64,000 bases of DNA, taken from contig NZ_QNUJ01000011.1 in assembly GCF_003574625.1 (NCBI RefSeq), positions 144,008 to 208,007 of the forward strand, written 5' to 3'. The DNA is from Shinella zoogloeoides. Lineage in GTDB: Bacteria; Pseudomonadota; Alphaproteobacteria; Rhizobiales; Rhizobiaceae. Positions 1 to 8,281 of the stretch are shown here, piece after piece (position 1 is the stretch's first letter; each line of letters starts with the position of its first letter). Made by a program: the position numbers and the translations under genes. Below the pieces are notes generated by a model. That model saw only the letters and a program-made list of their open reading frames with translations. It made no database searches and was not told the DNA's origin.

Positions 1-173
1 TTGAGGCGGCGGAAGGCGGTGGTGTGGACGATGCGGTCGCGGTCGCGCTGGAAATCCGAGCGCGTCGGACTTTCCGGCTCGGGAAAGAGCCGCCCGCGGG
101 TCGCCCAGGGGTCGGAAGCGTAGATGGCGCGCTGTCCCGCGCCGAAACCGAGCGCATATCTGTCAAACGTCAT
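1..173 (-). CDS. dgt: dGTPase-like dNTP triphosphohydrolase, N-terminal part (runs off the left edge)
   Basis: Only the first 57 codons are in the window. The protein begins [14 protein letters not shown] and contains [20 protein letters not shown], the N-terminal signature of the HD-domain deoxyguanosinetriphosphate triphosphohydrolase-like family, which splits dNTPs into nucleoside and triphosphate. The metal-binding HD residues would lie beyond the left edge, so activity cannot be judged. It is divergent from erpA with a 219-nt intergenic region. I am confident of the family from the QRDRDRI and TTAFRRL strings; whether it prefers dGTP is inference. Confidence 0.9.
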   Translation of the reverse strand, partial: MTFDRYALGFGAGQRAIYASDPWATRGRLFPEPESPTRSDFQRDRDRIVHTTAFRRL

Positions 174-392
174 TCGTCACCTGCATTCACGCCGCCCATT
201 GACGCGGCCTCAATGCCTTCATACCTATAGTGTGCATAGCGGCAAGTCCGGCTGCAAGCCGTGCTTGAAAGACAAGTCTTTTCAGGGATTTGCTTCAGGC
301 ATCGTGTGACAGCAGGACCGTTCGGCATCCCATTTGCCGGCCGTGTGAGACAAGCGATTCTCTCCGGATCTTGACCCCGGCAGGAGGCAGAC

Positions 393-725
393 ATGACCGA
401 CAAGCTCGTAACCCTATCCGACGCCGCGGCACGGCGCATCGCCTCGATCCTCGGCTCGTCGCCGGAAAAGCAGGCGCTGCGCGTTTCCGTCGAAGGCGGC
501 GGCTGCTCTGGCTTTTCCTACAAGTTCGACCTTGTCGAGGACCAGCAGGATGACGACCTGGTGCTCGAAAAGGACGATGCGAAAGTGCTGATCGACCAGC
601 TCTCCCTCGTCTACATGGACGGATCCGAGATCGACTTCGTCGACAACCTGCTCGGCCAGTCCTTCCAGATCAAGAACCCGAACGCCGTCGCAAGCTGCGG
701 CTGCGGCACCAGCTTCTCGATCTAA
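393..725 (+). CDS. erpA: Iron-sulfur cluster insertion protein, HesB/IscA family (ErpA-like)
   Basis: This 110-residue A-type carrier takes Fe-S clusters from the assembly machinery and delivers them to apo-enzymes in the cytoplasm. The three conserved cluster ligands are present: Cys38 in GGGCSGF and the C-terminal pair Cys102/Cys104 in SCGCGTSF. Length is typical for the family. The start is set by AGGAGG about 7 nt upstream of the ATG. It is divergent from dgt and is followed 23 nt later by xth, so the two may be cotranscribed. ErpA, IscA and SufA cannot be told apart reliably from sequence alone; ErpA is chosen because the gene stands outside any suf operon. Confidence 0.92.
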   Translation: MTDKLVTLSDAAARRIASILGSSPEKQALRVSVEGGGCSGFSYKFDLVEDQQDDDLVLEKDDAKVLIDQLSLVYMDGSEIDFVDNLLGQSFQIKNPNAVASCGCGTSFSI

Positions 726-748
726 ACAGAAACCCGACAGGAACCCGC

Positions 749-1546
749 ATGCCGATCAAGATTGCCACCTGGAATATCAACGGCGTGCGGGCACGCATCG
801 ACAACCTCCTTGCCTGGCTCAGGGAATCGGCCCCGGACATCGTCGCGCTGCAGGAAATCAAGACCGTCGACGAGAGCTTTCCGCGTAGCGAGATCGAAGC
901 GCTCGGCTATCACGTCGAGACGCATGGCCAGAAGGGTTTCAACGGCGTCGCTCTCCTCTCGAAAATCCGCCCCGACGAGGTGAACCGCGGCCTTCCCGGC
1001 GGCGACGGCGACGAACAGGCGCGTTTCATCGAGGGCGTGTTCTCCGTCGAAGGCGGCGCGGTCCGCGTCTGCTCGATCTACCTGCCGAACGGCAATCCGG
1101 CGGACGATCCGGTGAAATATCCCTACAAGCTCGCCTGGATGGACCGGCTCGTCGCCTTTGCCGAGAACCGGCTGGCGCTGGAGGAGCCGCTGGTGCTTGC
1201 CGGCGACTACAATGTCATTCCCGAGCCGCACGATTGTTGGGACGTCAAGGTGTGGGAGCGGGACGCCCTCTACCTGCCCCCGACCCGGCAGGCCTTCCGG
1301 CGCCTCGAAAACCTCGGTCTCACCGATGCGGTGCGCGCCACATCCGACGGCGTGCCGCTCTATACGTTCTGGGATTACCAGGGCGGATGCTGGCCGAAGA
1401 ATTTCGGCATCCGCATCGATCATCTCATGCTGTCGGCGGAAGCCTCGGACCGCCTCATCTCGACGGCTGTCGAAAAGCATGTGCGCAACTGGGAAAAGCC
1501 GTCAGACCACGTGCCGGTCGTGGCGCTGCTGGATTTTGCCGCCTAG
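749..1546 (+). CDS. xth: Exodeoxyribonuclease III / AP endonuclease
   Basis: A 265-residue enzyme of the Xth branch of the endonuclease/exonuclease/phosphatase fold. It cleaves DNA 5' to abasic sites and removes 3'-blocking groups in base excision repair. Visible catalytic positions are Asn9 (ATWNING), Glu36 (ALQEIKT), Asp153 and Asn155 (GDYNV), Asp224-His225 (RIDHLML) and Asp253-His254 (SDHVPV). Length is full and no residue is missing. It lies 23 nt after erpA and runs convergently into exoR, leaving only 20 nt between the two stops. Rhizobia often carry more than one xth paralogue, so a number is not assigned. Confidence 0.95.
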   Translation: MPIKIATWNINGVRARIDNLLAWLRESAPDIVALQEIKTVDESFPRSEIEALGYHVETHGQKGFNGVALLSKIRPDEVNRGLPGGDGDEQARFIEGVFSVEGGAVRVCSIYLPNGNPADDPVKYPYKLAWMDRLVAFAENRLALEEPLVLAGDYNVIPEPHDCWDVKVWERDALYLPPTRQAFRRLENLGLTDAVRATSDGVPLYTFWDYQGGCWPKNFGIRIDHLMLSAEASDRLISTAVEKHVRNWEKPSDHVPVVALLDFAA

Positions 1547-1566
1547 CTTTTCGCGGCGAGGCGCGC

Positions 1567-2346
1567 TTATTCGTTGGGATTGAAGCGGATGCTCTGCGCG
1601 AGCGCGACGCCCTTGCGGCGATCCTCCTCGCTTGCGACGGAGAAGGCCTCTTCCTGATTGGCCTGCAGCCAGGCACAGTCCTTGGGCAGACAATGGTCGA
1701 GGGCCGCGGTCATCATGGCAAGGCCGCGGGCGGTATCGCCTTCCTGGAAGATGATGTTGCCGAAGAGGCCCATGGCGCCGGCATGGCCGTTGTTGCGGGC
1801 GCGGTTCAGCCATTTCTTGGCCTGATGGACGCTGACCGAACCGCCCTCGCCCGTCAGCATCATGCGGCCGAGCTGGAACTGCGCTTCCGGAATGCCGAAG
1901 GCGGAAGCCGCCTGGAAATAGAGCTGGCGCGCCTGCGAGAGGTCGATCTTGACCGGGCTGTCGGGAATGCCGCGGCGGTAGTAGCTGGCGAGCGCGATCA
2001 GCGCATTGGCGAAGTAGCCGGTGTCTTCCGAGCCCGGCTCGACGCCGGCCTGGGCAATCTCGCTGTAGATCTTGAAGGCTTCGAGGTCATTCTCCGGCAC
2101 GCCGTCGCCGTCGGCATACATGTTGGCGAGCGCCCAGCGCGAACCGGTATGACCCTTTTCCGCCGCGTAGCGGTAGGCCTCGACAGCGTCGCCCTTGCGA
2201 CCTTCCTTGTAGGAGAAGAAACCGAATTTGAAGAGGTCGAAGGGGCCGCTTTCCTTGCTGACGCCGGCCTGGGGGTCGAATGCGAGGGCCTGGGGCGCCA
2301 TCCAGGAGGACAGCGAGAGGCAAAGGCCCATTACCAGTACTTTCAT
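1567..2346 (-). CDS. exoR: Exopolysaccharide production negative regulator ExoR (Sel1-repeat, periplasmic)
   Basis: A 259-residue secreted protein built from Sel1-like helical repeats, for example AEKGHTGSRWALANMYADGD and FGIPEAQFQLGRMMLTGEGG. The start at 2346 is chosen over an in-frame codon at 2478 because it gives a clean signal peptide (MKVLVMGLCLSLSSWM, Ala-Leu-Ala cleavage near residue 22). The mature start FDPQAGVSKESGPFDLFKFG is very close to rhizobial ExoR as I recall it. ExoR binds the sensor ExoS in the periplasm and holds the ExoS-ChvI two-component system off; its proteolysis switches on succinoglycan and represses flagella. It converges on xth. Identification as ExoR rather than a generic Sel1 protein rests on remembered family sequence. 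Confidence 0.88.
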   Translation of the reverse strand: MKVLVMGLCLSLSSWMAPQALAFDPQAGVSKESGPFDLFKFGFFSYKEGRKGDAVEAYRYAAEKGHTGSRWALANMYADGDGVPENDLEAFKIYSEIAQAGVEPGSEDTGYFANALIALASYYRRGIPDSPVKIDLSQARQLYFQAASAFGIPEAQFQLGRMMLTGEGGSVSVHQAKKWLNRARNNGHAGAMGLFGNIIFQEGDTARGLAMMTAALDHCLPKDCAWLQANQEEAFSVASEEDRRKGVALAQSIRFNPNE

Positions 2347-2730
2347 CGGCAACAACTCGGACTTGGGCATCACTTCAACAATTCCGCGCCTCGCCTTCCT
2401 GTCTGTGCCGAACCGGAAATGCACGGGTCTCGTGCGGCTTTCCGGCAGTTTCGGCGACAATGACATCGGCTGGCTCATGGTTTCCCTTGGCGCGGTTCCA
2501 CGCGTCTACATGCCCCTATCGCTGCGCCCCGTTTGTGGCGGGAAATGGACATTTCGTCGCTTGCCCATGGGTGTAGCAAACTCTGGAAAAAAATGTGTTG
2601 CGATTCCGTCACATATTTTCAGAGGTCGCTACGGTTTCCCCATGAGAGGTGACCGGCAGCAACGGAACATTAACCAAGAAAAGGGCCCGGCTATGACGCC
2701 GAGCCCGATTCCGGATCGAAAACCGCCGGT
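2347..2730. other. Intergenic region between exoR and the FadL-type gene
   Basis: Both flanking genes read leftward, so this 384-nt stretch should contain the exoR promoter and the terminator of the porin gene. A terminator hairpin is seen at 2683-2706. An in-frame extension of exoR to 2478 exists but has no signal-peptide logic. I see no RNA gene or further coding region. Confidence 0.6.
2678..2706 (-). terminator. Intrinsic terminator of the FadL-type gene
   Basis: Stem 2683-2691 (GGGCCCGGC) pairs with 698-706 of the same kilobase (GCCGAGCCC, one G-T type pair) around a 6-nt loop. Read on the minus strand it is followed by TTTTCTT, 25 nt past the stop codon of the porin gene. Confidence 0.75.
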
Positions 2731-3894
2731 TCAGAACGAGATCTTGTAAGACCCCGTCACGCCATAGGCCCAGCCGCCGCCGCCGGTGGCATTGAACGCA
2801 GCGCCTTGGGTTGTCGACTGACTTCCAGTCGACATGTGGGTAACGCCCGCCCCAAAGCGCAAATCGCCAGGGCCAACTTTAGCCAGAACGCCGGCGCCGA
2901 GCGTGACTGAATCTTCGTGGATATCAGCGCCCGTGCTGACGCCACTGTCCCACGTCAAATTGATCGTACCGGTCAGCTTTTCATTGAACACATGGGCAAC
3001 ACCAGCTTGAACGGTCCAACCGTCTTTCCAATTGTAAACGTCTTTCTTATCGCTTCCACCAATTCTGTAGTTGAGTGCATCCAGAACGCTCCAGTCGGTC
3101 CACTTAGCCGAACCATAGACGAGCCAACCAGGAGCGACGCCGGTCTGAGCCGAAAGCTTCAAAGACTGAGGCATCGTTCCGTAGCCGGATGCTGAATAAG
3201 AGCCAACAGGCAGCGGCGGCAAGACAGAGTCTGAAACATCTAGATATCCCTCATCCGATTGGTGCTTGACCTGCGAGCGATACATCAGCGATACGCGCAG
3301 AGCGTATTCCGTGATCTCATATGCGGCGCCAATTCTGTATCCGTACGCGGCGTTATCTTCTATATGTAGCTTGGCATTCAGTAGGGCCGGCGCAGGACTT
3401 TCAGCAGTCGCATCATATGTAAAATCTTGAATGAATACGCCACCAAGAAGATGCAACTTTCCGGCACCGACATCGAGCTTCACATCGCAAGTCGTACCAA
3501 ACTCGTTCGTTTCAAAGCCTTTGTCGCTGTACCGTTTACTTGGGTCCGCAATTTTTGACCGCGCGTCAGGCCCATAAGTCGCATCCGCGCCAAACGGCTG
3601 AGTATAAGTCAGTGCACACGCGAAATTCTCTGAAATTCCAATTTTTGCGGCAACGCTCGGAATCCAGTAATCGTTCGAATAAACCCCGTCATGGTTCGCT
3701 GTCCCGCCCGTCGTCTTGAACGTCCGGCGCGGGGAAACGTAGGTCGCGCCGGCGCGGAAGATGAAGTCGCCGCTTTCGAACAGGATGTCGGTGTCGGCCT
3801 CGCCGCGGCTATAGCCGCCGGCTTCGGCCGTGCTTGCCAGCGCGGCCAGCGCCACGGCGGCGAGAATTCCATTCTTGAAGATCTTACCGATCAT
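2731..3894 (-). CDS. OmpP1/FadL family outer-membrane transport protein
   Basis: A 387-residue outer-membrane beta-barrel protein of the FadL family, which moves hydrophobic substrates such as long-chain fatty acids across the outer membrane. The start at 3894 has GGGGGAG about 7 nt upstream and yields a signal peptide (MIGKIFKNGILAAVALAALA, cleavage after AEA). It ends in SYKISF, a typical C-terminal aromatic beta-strand signature. The mature N-terminus GGYSRGEADTDILFESGDF resembles rhizobial FadL paralogues. Base use is uneven: roughly 2870-3690 uses many A/T-ending codons while the signal-peptide end and the last ~40 codons are GC-rich like the neighbours, suggesting a recombined middle section. 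Substrate is unknown. Confidence 0.87.
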   Translation of the reverse strand: MIGKIFKNGILAAVALAALASTAEAGGYSRGEADTDILFESGDFIFRAGATYVSPRRTFKTTGGTANHDGVYSNDYWIPSVAAKIGISENFACALTYTQPFGADATYGPDARSKIADPSKRYSDKGFETNEFGTTCDVKLDVGAGKLHLLGGVFIQDFTYDATAESPAPALLNAKLHIEDNAAYGYRIGAAYEITEYALRVSLMYRSQVKHQSDEGYLDVSDSVLPPLPVGSYSASGYGTMPQSLKLSAQTGVAPGWLVYGSAKWTDWSVLDALNYRIGGSDKKDVYNWKDGWTVQAGVAHVFNEKLTGTINLTWDSGVSTGADIHEDSVTLGAGVLAKVGPGDLRFGAGVTHMSTGSQSTTQGAAFNATGGGGWAYGVTGSYKISF

Positions 3895-4239
3895 CCATGC
3901 TCCCCCAAATGTCCCTGACGGCCTCTCCACCGCCATTTCGCAGCTGACTATCGAAGAGGAGTGCGGGCTTGGCAAATCCCAGTTTTTGTCTGTGATTCTC
4001 ATATGCCGCTCGCAAAATTACGTAAGATTTTTTTGAAGCCCCTCAGCAATTCGAGGCCTCGAAATAATGTTCCAAGAATCATTTAAAAATCGCTAAAATA
4101 TAGATGAACGTTTCAACGCCACTTCAGCATGTCACTTTTCGGACACATCGGGGATTTTGCATCCGGGGCCTCTGAACGAAAAAACCGCACCGTGTGAACG
4201 GCGCGGTTTTTCAGGCTTTTGCAACGACGGGCTGTAGAA
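3895..4239. other. AT-rich intergenic region between FadL-type gene and valS
   Basis: This 345-nt gap is clearly richer in A and T than its surroundings, especially 4010-4110. It should hold the promoter of the FadL-type gene (minus strand) and it ends with the valS terminator at 4180-4210. No tRNA, small RNA signature or convincing coding region was seen. Confidence 0.55.
4179..4211 (-). terminator. Intrinsic terminator of valS
   Basis: The arms AAAACCGC and CCGT (4181-4193) pair with ACGG and GCGGTTTT (4198-4210) with one internal mismatch and a 4-nt loop. On the minus strand a run of T residues follows, 29 nt after the valS stop. Confidence 0.85.
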
Positions 4240-7167
4240 TCAGCCTGCTTCGCTGACGCGCGTCAAAGCCACGGAAAGGCTGGCAAGCTGCTGCTCCAGC
4301 TCGGTGAAACGCTCGCGCTCGGCCTCGACCACTTCGGGCTTGGCATTGGCGACGAACTTCTCGTTCGAGAGCTTGCCCTGAATGCGGCCGGCTTCGGCCT
4401 TCGCCTTGTCGATCGCCTTTTCCAGGCGGGCCTTTTCGGCGGCCAGGTCGATCAGTTTGCCGAGCGGCAGGCAGACGGTCGCCTCGCCGACGACGATCTG
4501 TGCCGCACCCTTGGGCGCTGCGTCCTCGAGGCGGATGTCCTCCACGCGGGCGAGACGGCGGATGGCCGAGTCATGCGTGGCGAGCCGCGCCCTGGTCAGC
4601 GCGCCTGCGCCGACGACGACCAGCGGCGCCGTCGCGCTCGGCGGCACGTTCATCTCGGCGCGGACCGAGCGGATGCCGGAGACGAGATCGACCAGCCAGT
4701 TGATCTCGTCGGCCGCAGCCTCGTCCGCATAGGCGGGCGCCGGCCATTCGGCATGGCAGATCATGCTTTCGCGCGTTACGCCCTCGCCCGCCGTGTGCGC
4801 CCAGAGCTCTTCCGTCATGAAGGGCATGAACGGGTGCAGGAGCTTGTAGGTCTCCTCCAGCACATAGGCCGCGCAAGCCTGCGATTCCGCCTTGGCCGCT
4901 TCGTCCTCGCCACTGAAGACGGGCTTCAGCAGTTCCAGATACCAATCGCAGAACTGGTTCCAGATGAAGCGGTAGAGCGTGCCGGCCGCATCGTTGAAGC
5001 GGTAGGTCTCGATTGCCTCGGTAACGTCGCGCGCCGTGCGGGCGAGTTCCGTCAGGATCCAGCGGTTGATCGTCAGCGAGGCCGTTTCCGGCACGAAATG
5101 CGGATCGGTCTTCACGCCGTTCATCTCGGCAAAGCGCGTGGCGTTCCACAGCTTGGTGCCGAAGTTGCGGTAGCCGGCGATGCGGGCCGGGTCGAGCTTC
5201 ACGTCGCGGCCCTGTGCAGCCATGATCGCCAGCGTGAAGCGCAGCGCGTCCGCACCGTATTCGTCGATCAGCTCGAGCGGGTCGATGACGTTGCCCTTGG
5301 ACTTCGACATCTTCTGCCCGTTCTTGTCGCGCACCAGCGCGTGGACATAGACGGTGTGGAACGGTTCGACCGGGTTGCCGAACTCGTCCTTCATGAAGTG
5401 CAGGCCCATCATCATCATGCGGGCGACCCAGAAGAAGATGATGTCGAAACCGGTTACGAGAACGTCGGTCTGGTAATACTTCTCCAGTTCTTTCGTCTGT
5501 TCCGGCCAGCCGAGCGTCGAGAACGGCCAGAGTGCGGAGGAGAACCAGGTGTCGAGCACGTCCTCGTCACGCGTCAGGATCTCGCCCGGCGCAAAATTCT
5601 CCAGCTTCTCCTCGACCCAGGCCTTCCATGGGCCTTCATGGGCGATGTAGTGCTGGATGGCGGCGTGAAGCGCCTCTTCCTCGGTCTTCTCGACGAAGAC
5701 CTGGCCGTCCGGGCCGTACCAGGCCGGAATCTGGTGACCCCACCAGAGCTGGCGGGAGATGCACCAGGGCTCGATGTTCTCCATCCACTCGAAATAGGTC
5801 TTTTCCCAGTTCTTCGGAACGAAGTTGGTGCGGCCCTCGCGGACGGAGGCGATGGCGGGCTTGGCCAGCGTCGCGGCATCGGCGAACCACTGGTCGGTCA
5901 GCATCGGCTCGATGACGACGCCGGAACGGTCGCCGAAGGGCTGCATGACCTTCTTGTTCTCGACATAGGGAACGTCGTTGCCCTCGGCGTCCTTGACGGT
6001 GACGGCAAGGCCTTCGGCATTGATCGCCTCGACGATGCGCTTGCGCGCCTCGTAGCGGTCGAGGCCGCGATATTCGTCCGGTACGAGATTGATGTCGTCG
6101 ACTTCCGCCTCGCTCGGCACGTTGCCGGACTTGGCGATCTCCAGCGCCTGCGCCGCATAGACGGCGTAAGGCTCGCCGTCGGCACGCATGGAAGCCTGCG
6201 TGTCCATCAGCCGGTAGAGCGGGATATTGTTGCGGCGGGCGACCTGGTAGTCGTTGAAGTCGTGCGCGCCGGTGATCTTCACCGCGCCGGAGCCGAAATC
6301 CTTCTCCGGATATTCGTCGGTGATGATCGGGATGAGACGGCGATGCTCCTTGGGGCCGACCGGAATCTCGCAGAGCTTGCCGACGATGGGCGCATAGCGC
6401 TCGTCGGACGGATGGACGGCGACCGCACCGTCGCCCAGCATCGTCTCGGGACGGGTGGTGGCGATGGAGATGTAGTCGCGCTCCTCCTCGAAGACGATGT
6501 TGCCGTCGGCGTCCTTCTCGACATAGGTATAGGTGGCACCGCCGGCCAGCGGATACTTGAAGTGCCACATATGGCCGTCGACTTCCCGGTTCTCGACCTC
6601 GAGGTCGGAAATCGCCGTCTCGAATTTCGGATCCCAGTTGACCAGCCGCTTGCCGCGATAGATCAGGCCTTCCTTGTAGAGCGAGACGAAGACCTCCAGG
6701 ACGGCAGCGGAAAGCCCCTCGTCCATGGTGAAGCGCTCGCGCGACCAGTCGCAGGAGGCGCCGAGGCGCTTCAGCTGATTGAAGATCAGGCCGCCCGATT
6801 CTGCCTTCCACTCCCAGACCTTCTCGACGAAGGCCTCGCGGCCCATCTCGCGGCGGCCCGGAAGCTTCTCGGCGGCGAGCTTGCGCTCGACGACCATCTG
6901 CGTCGCGATGCCGGCATGGTCCATGCCCGGCTGCCACAACACGTCCTTGCCGCGCATGCGCTCAAAGCGGACCATGATGTCCTGCAGCGTGTTGTTGAGG
7001 GCATGGCCCATATGCAGCGAGCCCGTCACGTTCGGCGGCGGAATCACGATGGTGAAGGTCTCGGCGCCGGGCTTTGCCCCCTCGCCGGCGCGGAAAGCAT
7101 CCGCATCTTCCCACATCTTGGCAATTCGCGGCTCGACCGCTGCGGAATCATAGTTCTTTTCAAGCAT
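4240..7167 (-). CDS. valS: Valyl-tRNA synthetase
   Basis: A 975-residue class I aminoacyl-tRNA synthetase that charges tRNA-Val in the cytoplasm and edits misactivated threonine. The HIGH-type motif appears as PPPNVTGSLHMGHA (HMGH at residues 52-55) and the KMSKS loop as KNGQKMSKSKGNV around residue 620. The inserted editing domain contains ATTRPETMLGDGAVAVHP. A C-terminal coiled-coil arm (AAEKARLEKAIDKAKAEAGR) binds the tRNA elbow. The start MLEKNYDSAAVEP at 7167 is preferred over an upstream in-frame codon at 7233 because it begins the conserved N-terminus. popZ lies upstream on the same strand with its own terminator between them. Confidence 0.97.
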   Translation of the reverse strand: MLEKNYDSAAVEPRIAKMWEDADAFRAGEGAKPGAETFTIVIPPPNVTGSLHMGHALNNTLQDIMVRFERMRGKDVLWQPGMDHAGIATQMVVERKLAAEKLPGRREMGREAFVEKVWEWKAESGGLIFNQLKRLGASCDWSRERFTMDEGLSAAVLEVFVSLYKEGLIYRGKRLVNWDPKFETAISDLEVENREVDGHMWHFKYPLAGGATYTYVEKDADGNIVFEEERDYISIATTRPETMLGDGAVAVHPSDERYAPIVGKLCEIPVGPKEHRRLIPIITDEYPEKDFGSGAVKITGAHDFNDYQVARRNNIPLYRLMDTQASMRADGEPYAVYAAQALEIAKSGNVPSEAEVDDINLVPDEYRGLDRYEARKRIVEAINAEGLAVTVKDAEGNDVPYVENKKVMQPFGDRSGVVIEPMLTDQWFADAATLAKPAIASVREGRTNFVPKNWEKTYFEWMENIEPWCISRQLWWGHQIPAWYGPDGQVFVEKTEEEALHAAIQHYIAHEGPWKAWVEEKLENFAPGEILTRDEDVLDTWFSSALWPFSTLGWPEQTKELEKYYQTDVLVTGFDIIFFWVARMMMMGLHFMKDEFGNPVEPFHTVYVHALVRDKNGQKMSKSKGNVIDPLELIDEYGADALRFTLAIMAAQGRDVKLDPARIAGYRNFGTKLWNATRFAEMNGVKTDPHFVPETASLTINRWILTELARTARDVTEAIETYRFNDAAGTLYRFIWNQFCDWYLELLKPVFSGEDEAAKAESQACAAYVLEETYKLLHPFMPFMTEELWAHTAGEGVTRESMICHAEWPAPAYADEAAADEINWLVDLVSGIRSVRAEMNVPPSATAPLVVVGAGALTRARLATHDSAIRRLARVEDIRLEDAAPKGAAQIVVGEATVCLPLGKLIDLAAEKARLEKAIDKAKAEAGRIQGKLSNEKFVANAKPEVVEAERERFTELEQQLASLSVALTRVSEAG

Positions 7168-7240
7168 TTTCGTGCGTGGCCTGCTGTTTGTCGGTGGGTT
7201 TTGTAAACCGGATGGCCGGCATGAAGTCAACAATATCAGA

Positions 7241-7272
7241 AGAAAAGCCGCGCCGGGGGTTCGGCGCGGCTT
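7241..7272 (-). terminator. Intrinsic terminator of popZ
   Basis: A perfect 11-bp stem, AAGCCGCGCCG at 7245-7255 with its complement at 7262-7272, and a 6-nt loop. On the minus strand it is followed by TTTTCTTC. It separates popZ from valS. Confidence 0.85.
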
Positions 7273-7306
7273 AAATTGTCTTTTCGGTGAAGAAAAGCGG
7301 CGGCGA

Positions 7307-8056
7307 TCAGCGGCGGGGGCCGCGCGCTACCCGCTCGATCTCCTCGCGCACCAGCCGCTCCACGAGGGTCGGCAGGTTGTCGTCGAGCCATTCCTGCAGC
7401 ATCGGGCGCAGCATGTCCTCGGCGATCTCGTCGAAGGAGCGGCGCGGGCCGGCGTCGAGGGCTTCCGCCAGCGCGCCGAAGGACTGGGCGACCCGCTCGC
7501 CGACGGCCGGCGAGACGAGCGCGGCGATATCCCGGCCGGGTGCTGCGTCCTCGGTGTGAATCTCCACCGCCGGGGCGAAGGCCTCGATGCGTTCCTCGAC
7601 CGGCTCGATCTTCTCGGCAGGCTGCGGCGCAGGCGCATCGTGGCTTGCCGTCGCGGCCATGCGCGCGGTCATCAGCGGATTCTGCTCGCGGGCGATGGCC
7701 GGGGCCGGCTCGATCGGCAGGGTTTCGGCCGTCTCGCGGTTAGCGGCGACATGGCGCTCGGAGGCGGCGCGCACGCGCGCGGCGACATCGGCCAGCGACA
7801 TGGCCGGCTGCGCGCCCTGCTCCGGCCGATGGATCGGCTGGACGATGGCGGAATGCTGCTCCTCGGCATGGAAGCGGTCGACCACGACGGGGCTGTCCAG
7901 CAGGCTCGAATGGCTCTCGGTGGTGATGTCGAAGCCGTCGTCCTCGCCGGCATCGTGGGCCAGGTCCGGCTGCGCTTCGTTGTTCTCGATGATCTTGCGG
8001 ATGGACGCCAGGATTTCATCCATGGACGGTTCACGCGCTACATTCGGCTGAGCCAT
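7307..8056 (-). CDS. popZ: Polar organising protein, PopZ family (DUF2497)
   Basis: A 249-residue protein with the three-part PopZ plan: a conserved N-terminal helix (PSMDEILASIRKIIENNEA), a long acidic, Pro/Ala/Glu-rich middle that is likely disordered (about residues 30-175), and a conserved C-terminal helical oligomerisation region (FDEIAEDMLRPMLQEWLDDN, LVREEIERVARG). PopZ self-assembles into a polymeric matrix at the cell pole that anchors the chromosome centromere via ParB in Caulobacter and marks the growth pole in Agrobacterium. Lying next to valS is the known genomic setting for popZ in these bacteria. The middle region is longer than Caulobacter's overall protein (177 aa), as is usual in Rhizobiales. 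Function is inferred from family. Confidence 0.85.
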   Translation of the reverse strand: MAQPNVAREPSMDEILASIRKIIENNEAQPDLAHDAGEDDGFDITTESHSSLLDSPVVVDRFHAEEQHSAIVQPIHRPEQGAQPAMSLADVAARVRAASERHVAANRETAETLPIEPAPAIAREQNPLMTARMAATASHDAPAPQPAEKIEPVEERIEAFAPAVEIHTEDAAPGRDIAALVSPAVGERVAQSFGALAEALDAGPRRSFDEIAEDMLRPMLQEWLDDNLPTLVERLVREEIERVARGPRR

Positions 8057-8220
8057 TTCTATCCCCGTTCTCTGCGGCGTCCGCGACCTGCCGCAGGAGG
8101 CGTGCCGGACATGCCGAAGACCCTAGGCGAGTTCGGCGGCGAACTAAATCGCTGCGAATCAAGTGTTATAAGTGATGCACAGATTTGTTTGGCCTGCCAA
8201 GGCCCGGGCCGGCCCCGCGA

Positions 8221-8256
8221 AAAAACAAAGGCCCGCCGGACGAGCGGCGGGCCTTT
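8221..8256 (-). terminator. Intrinsic terminator of pcm
   Basis: Perfect 12-bp inverted repeat, 8227-8238 with 8245-8256 and a 6-nt loop. Reading on the minus strand it is followed by CTTTGTTTTT-like T-rich sequence, 25 nt past the pcm stop. It isolates pcm from popZ. Confidence 0.88.
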
Positions 8257-8281
8257 CGATGTCCGTCCCTTTCGGGAAAGC

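Noticed and set aside
4219..7206. A 995-codon open frame on the plus strand opposite valS
   Set aside because: It lies wholly antisense to a clear valyl-tRNA synthetase, has no recognisable motif, and is the expected side effect of GC-rich codon use in the real gene.
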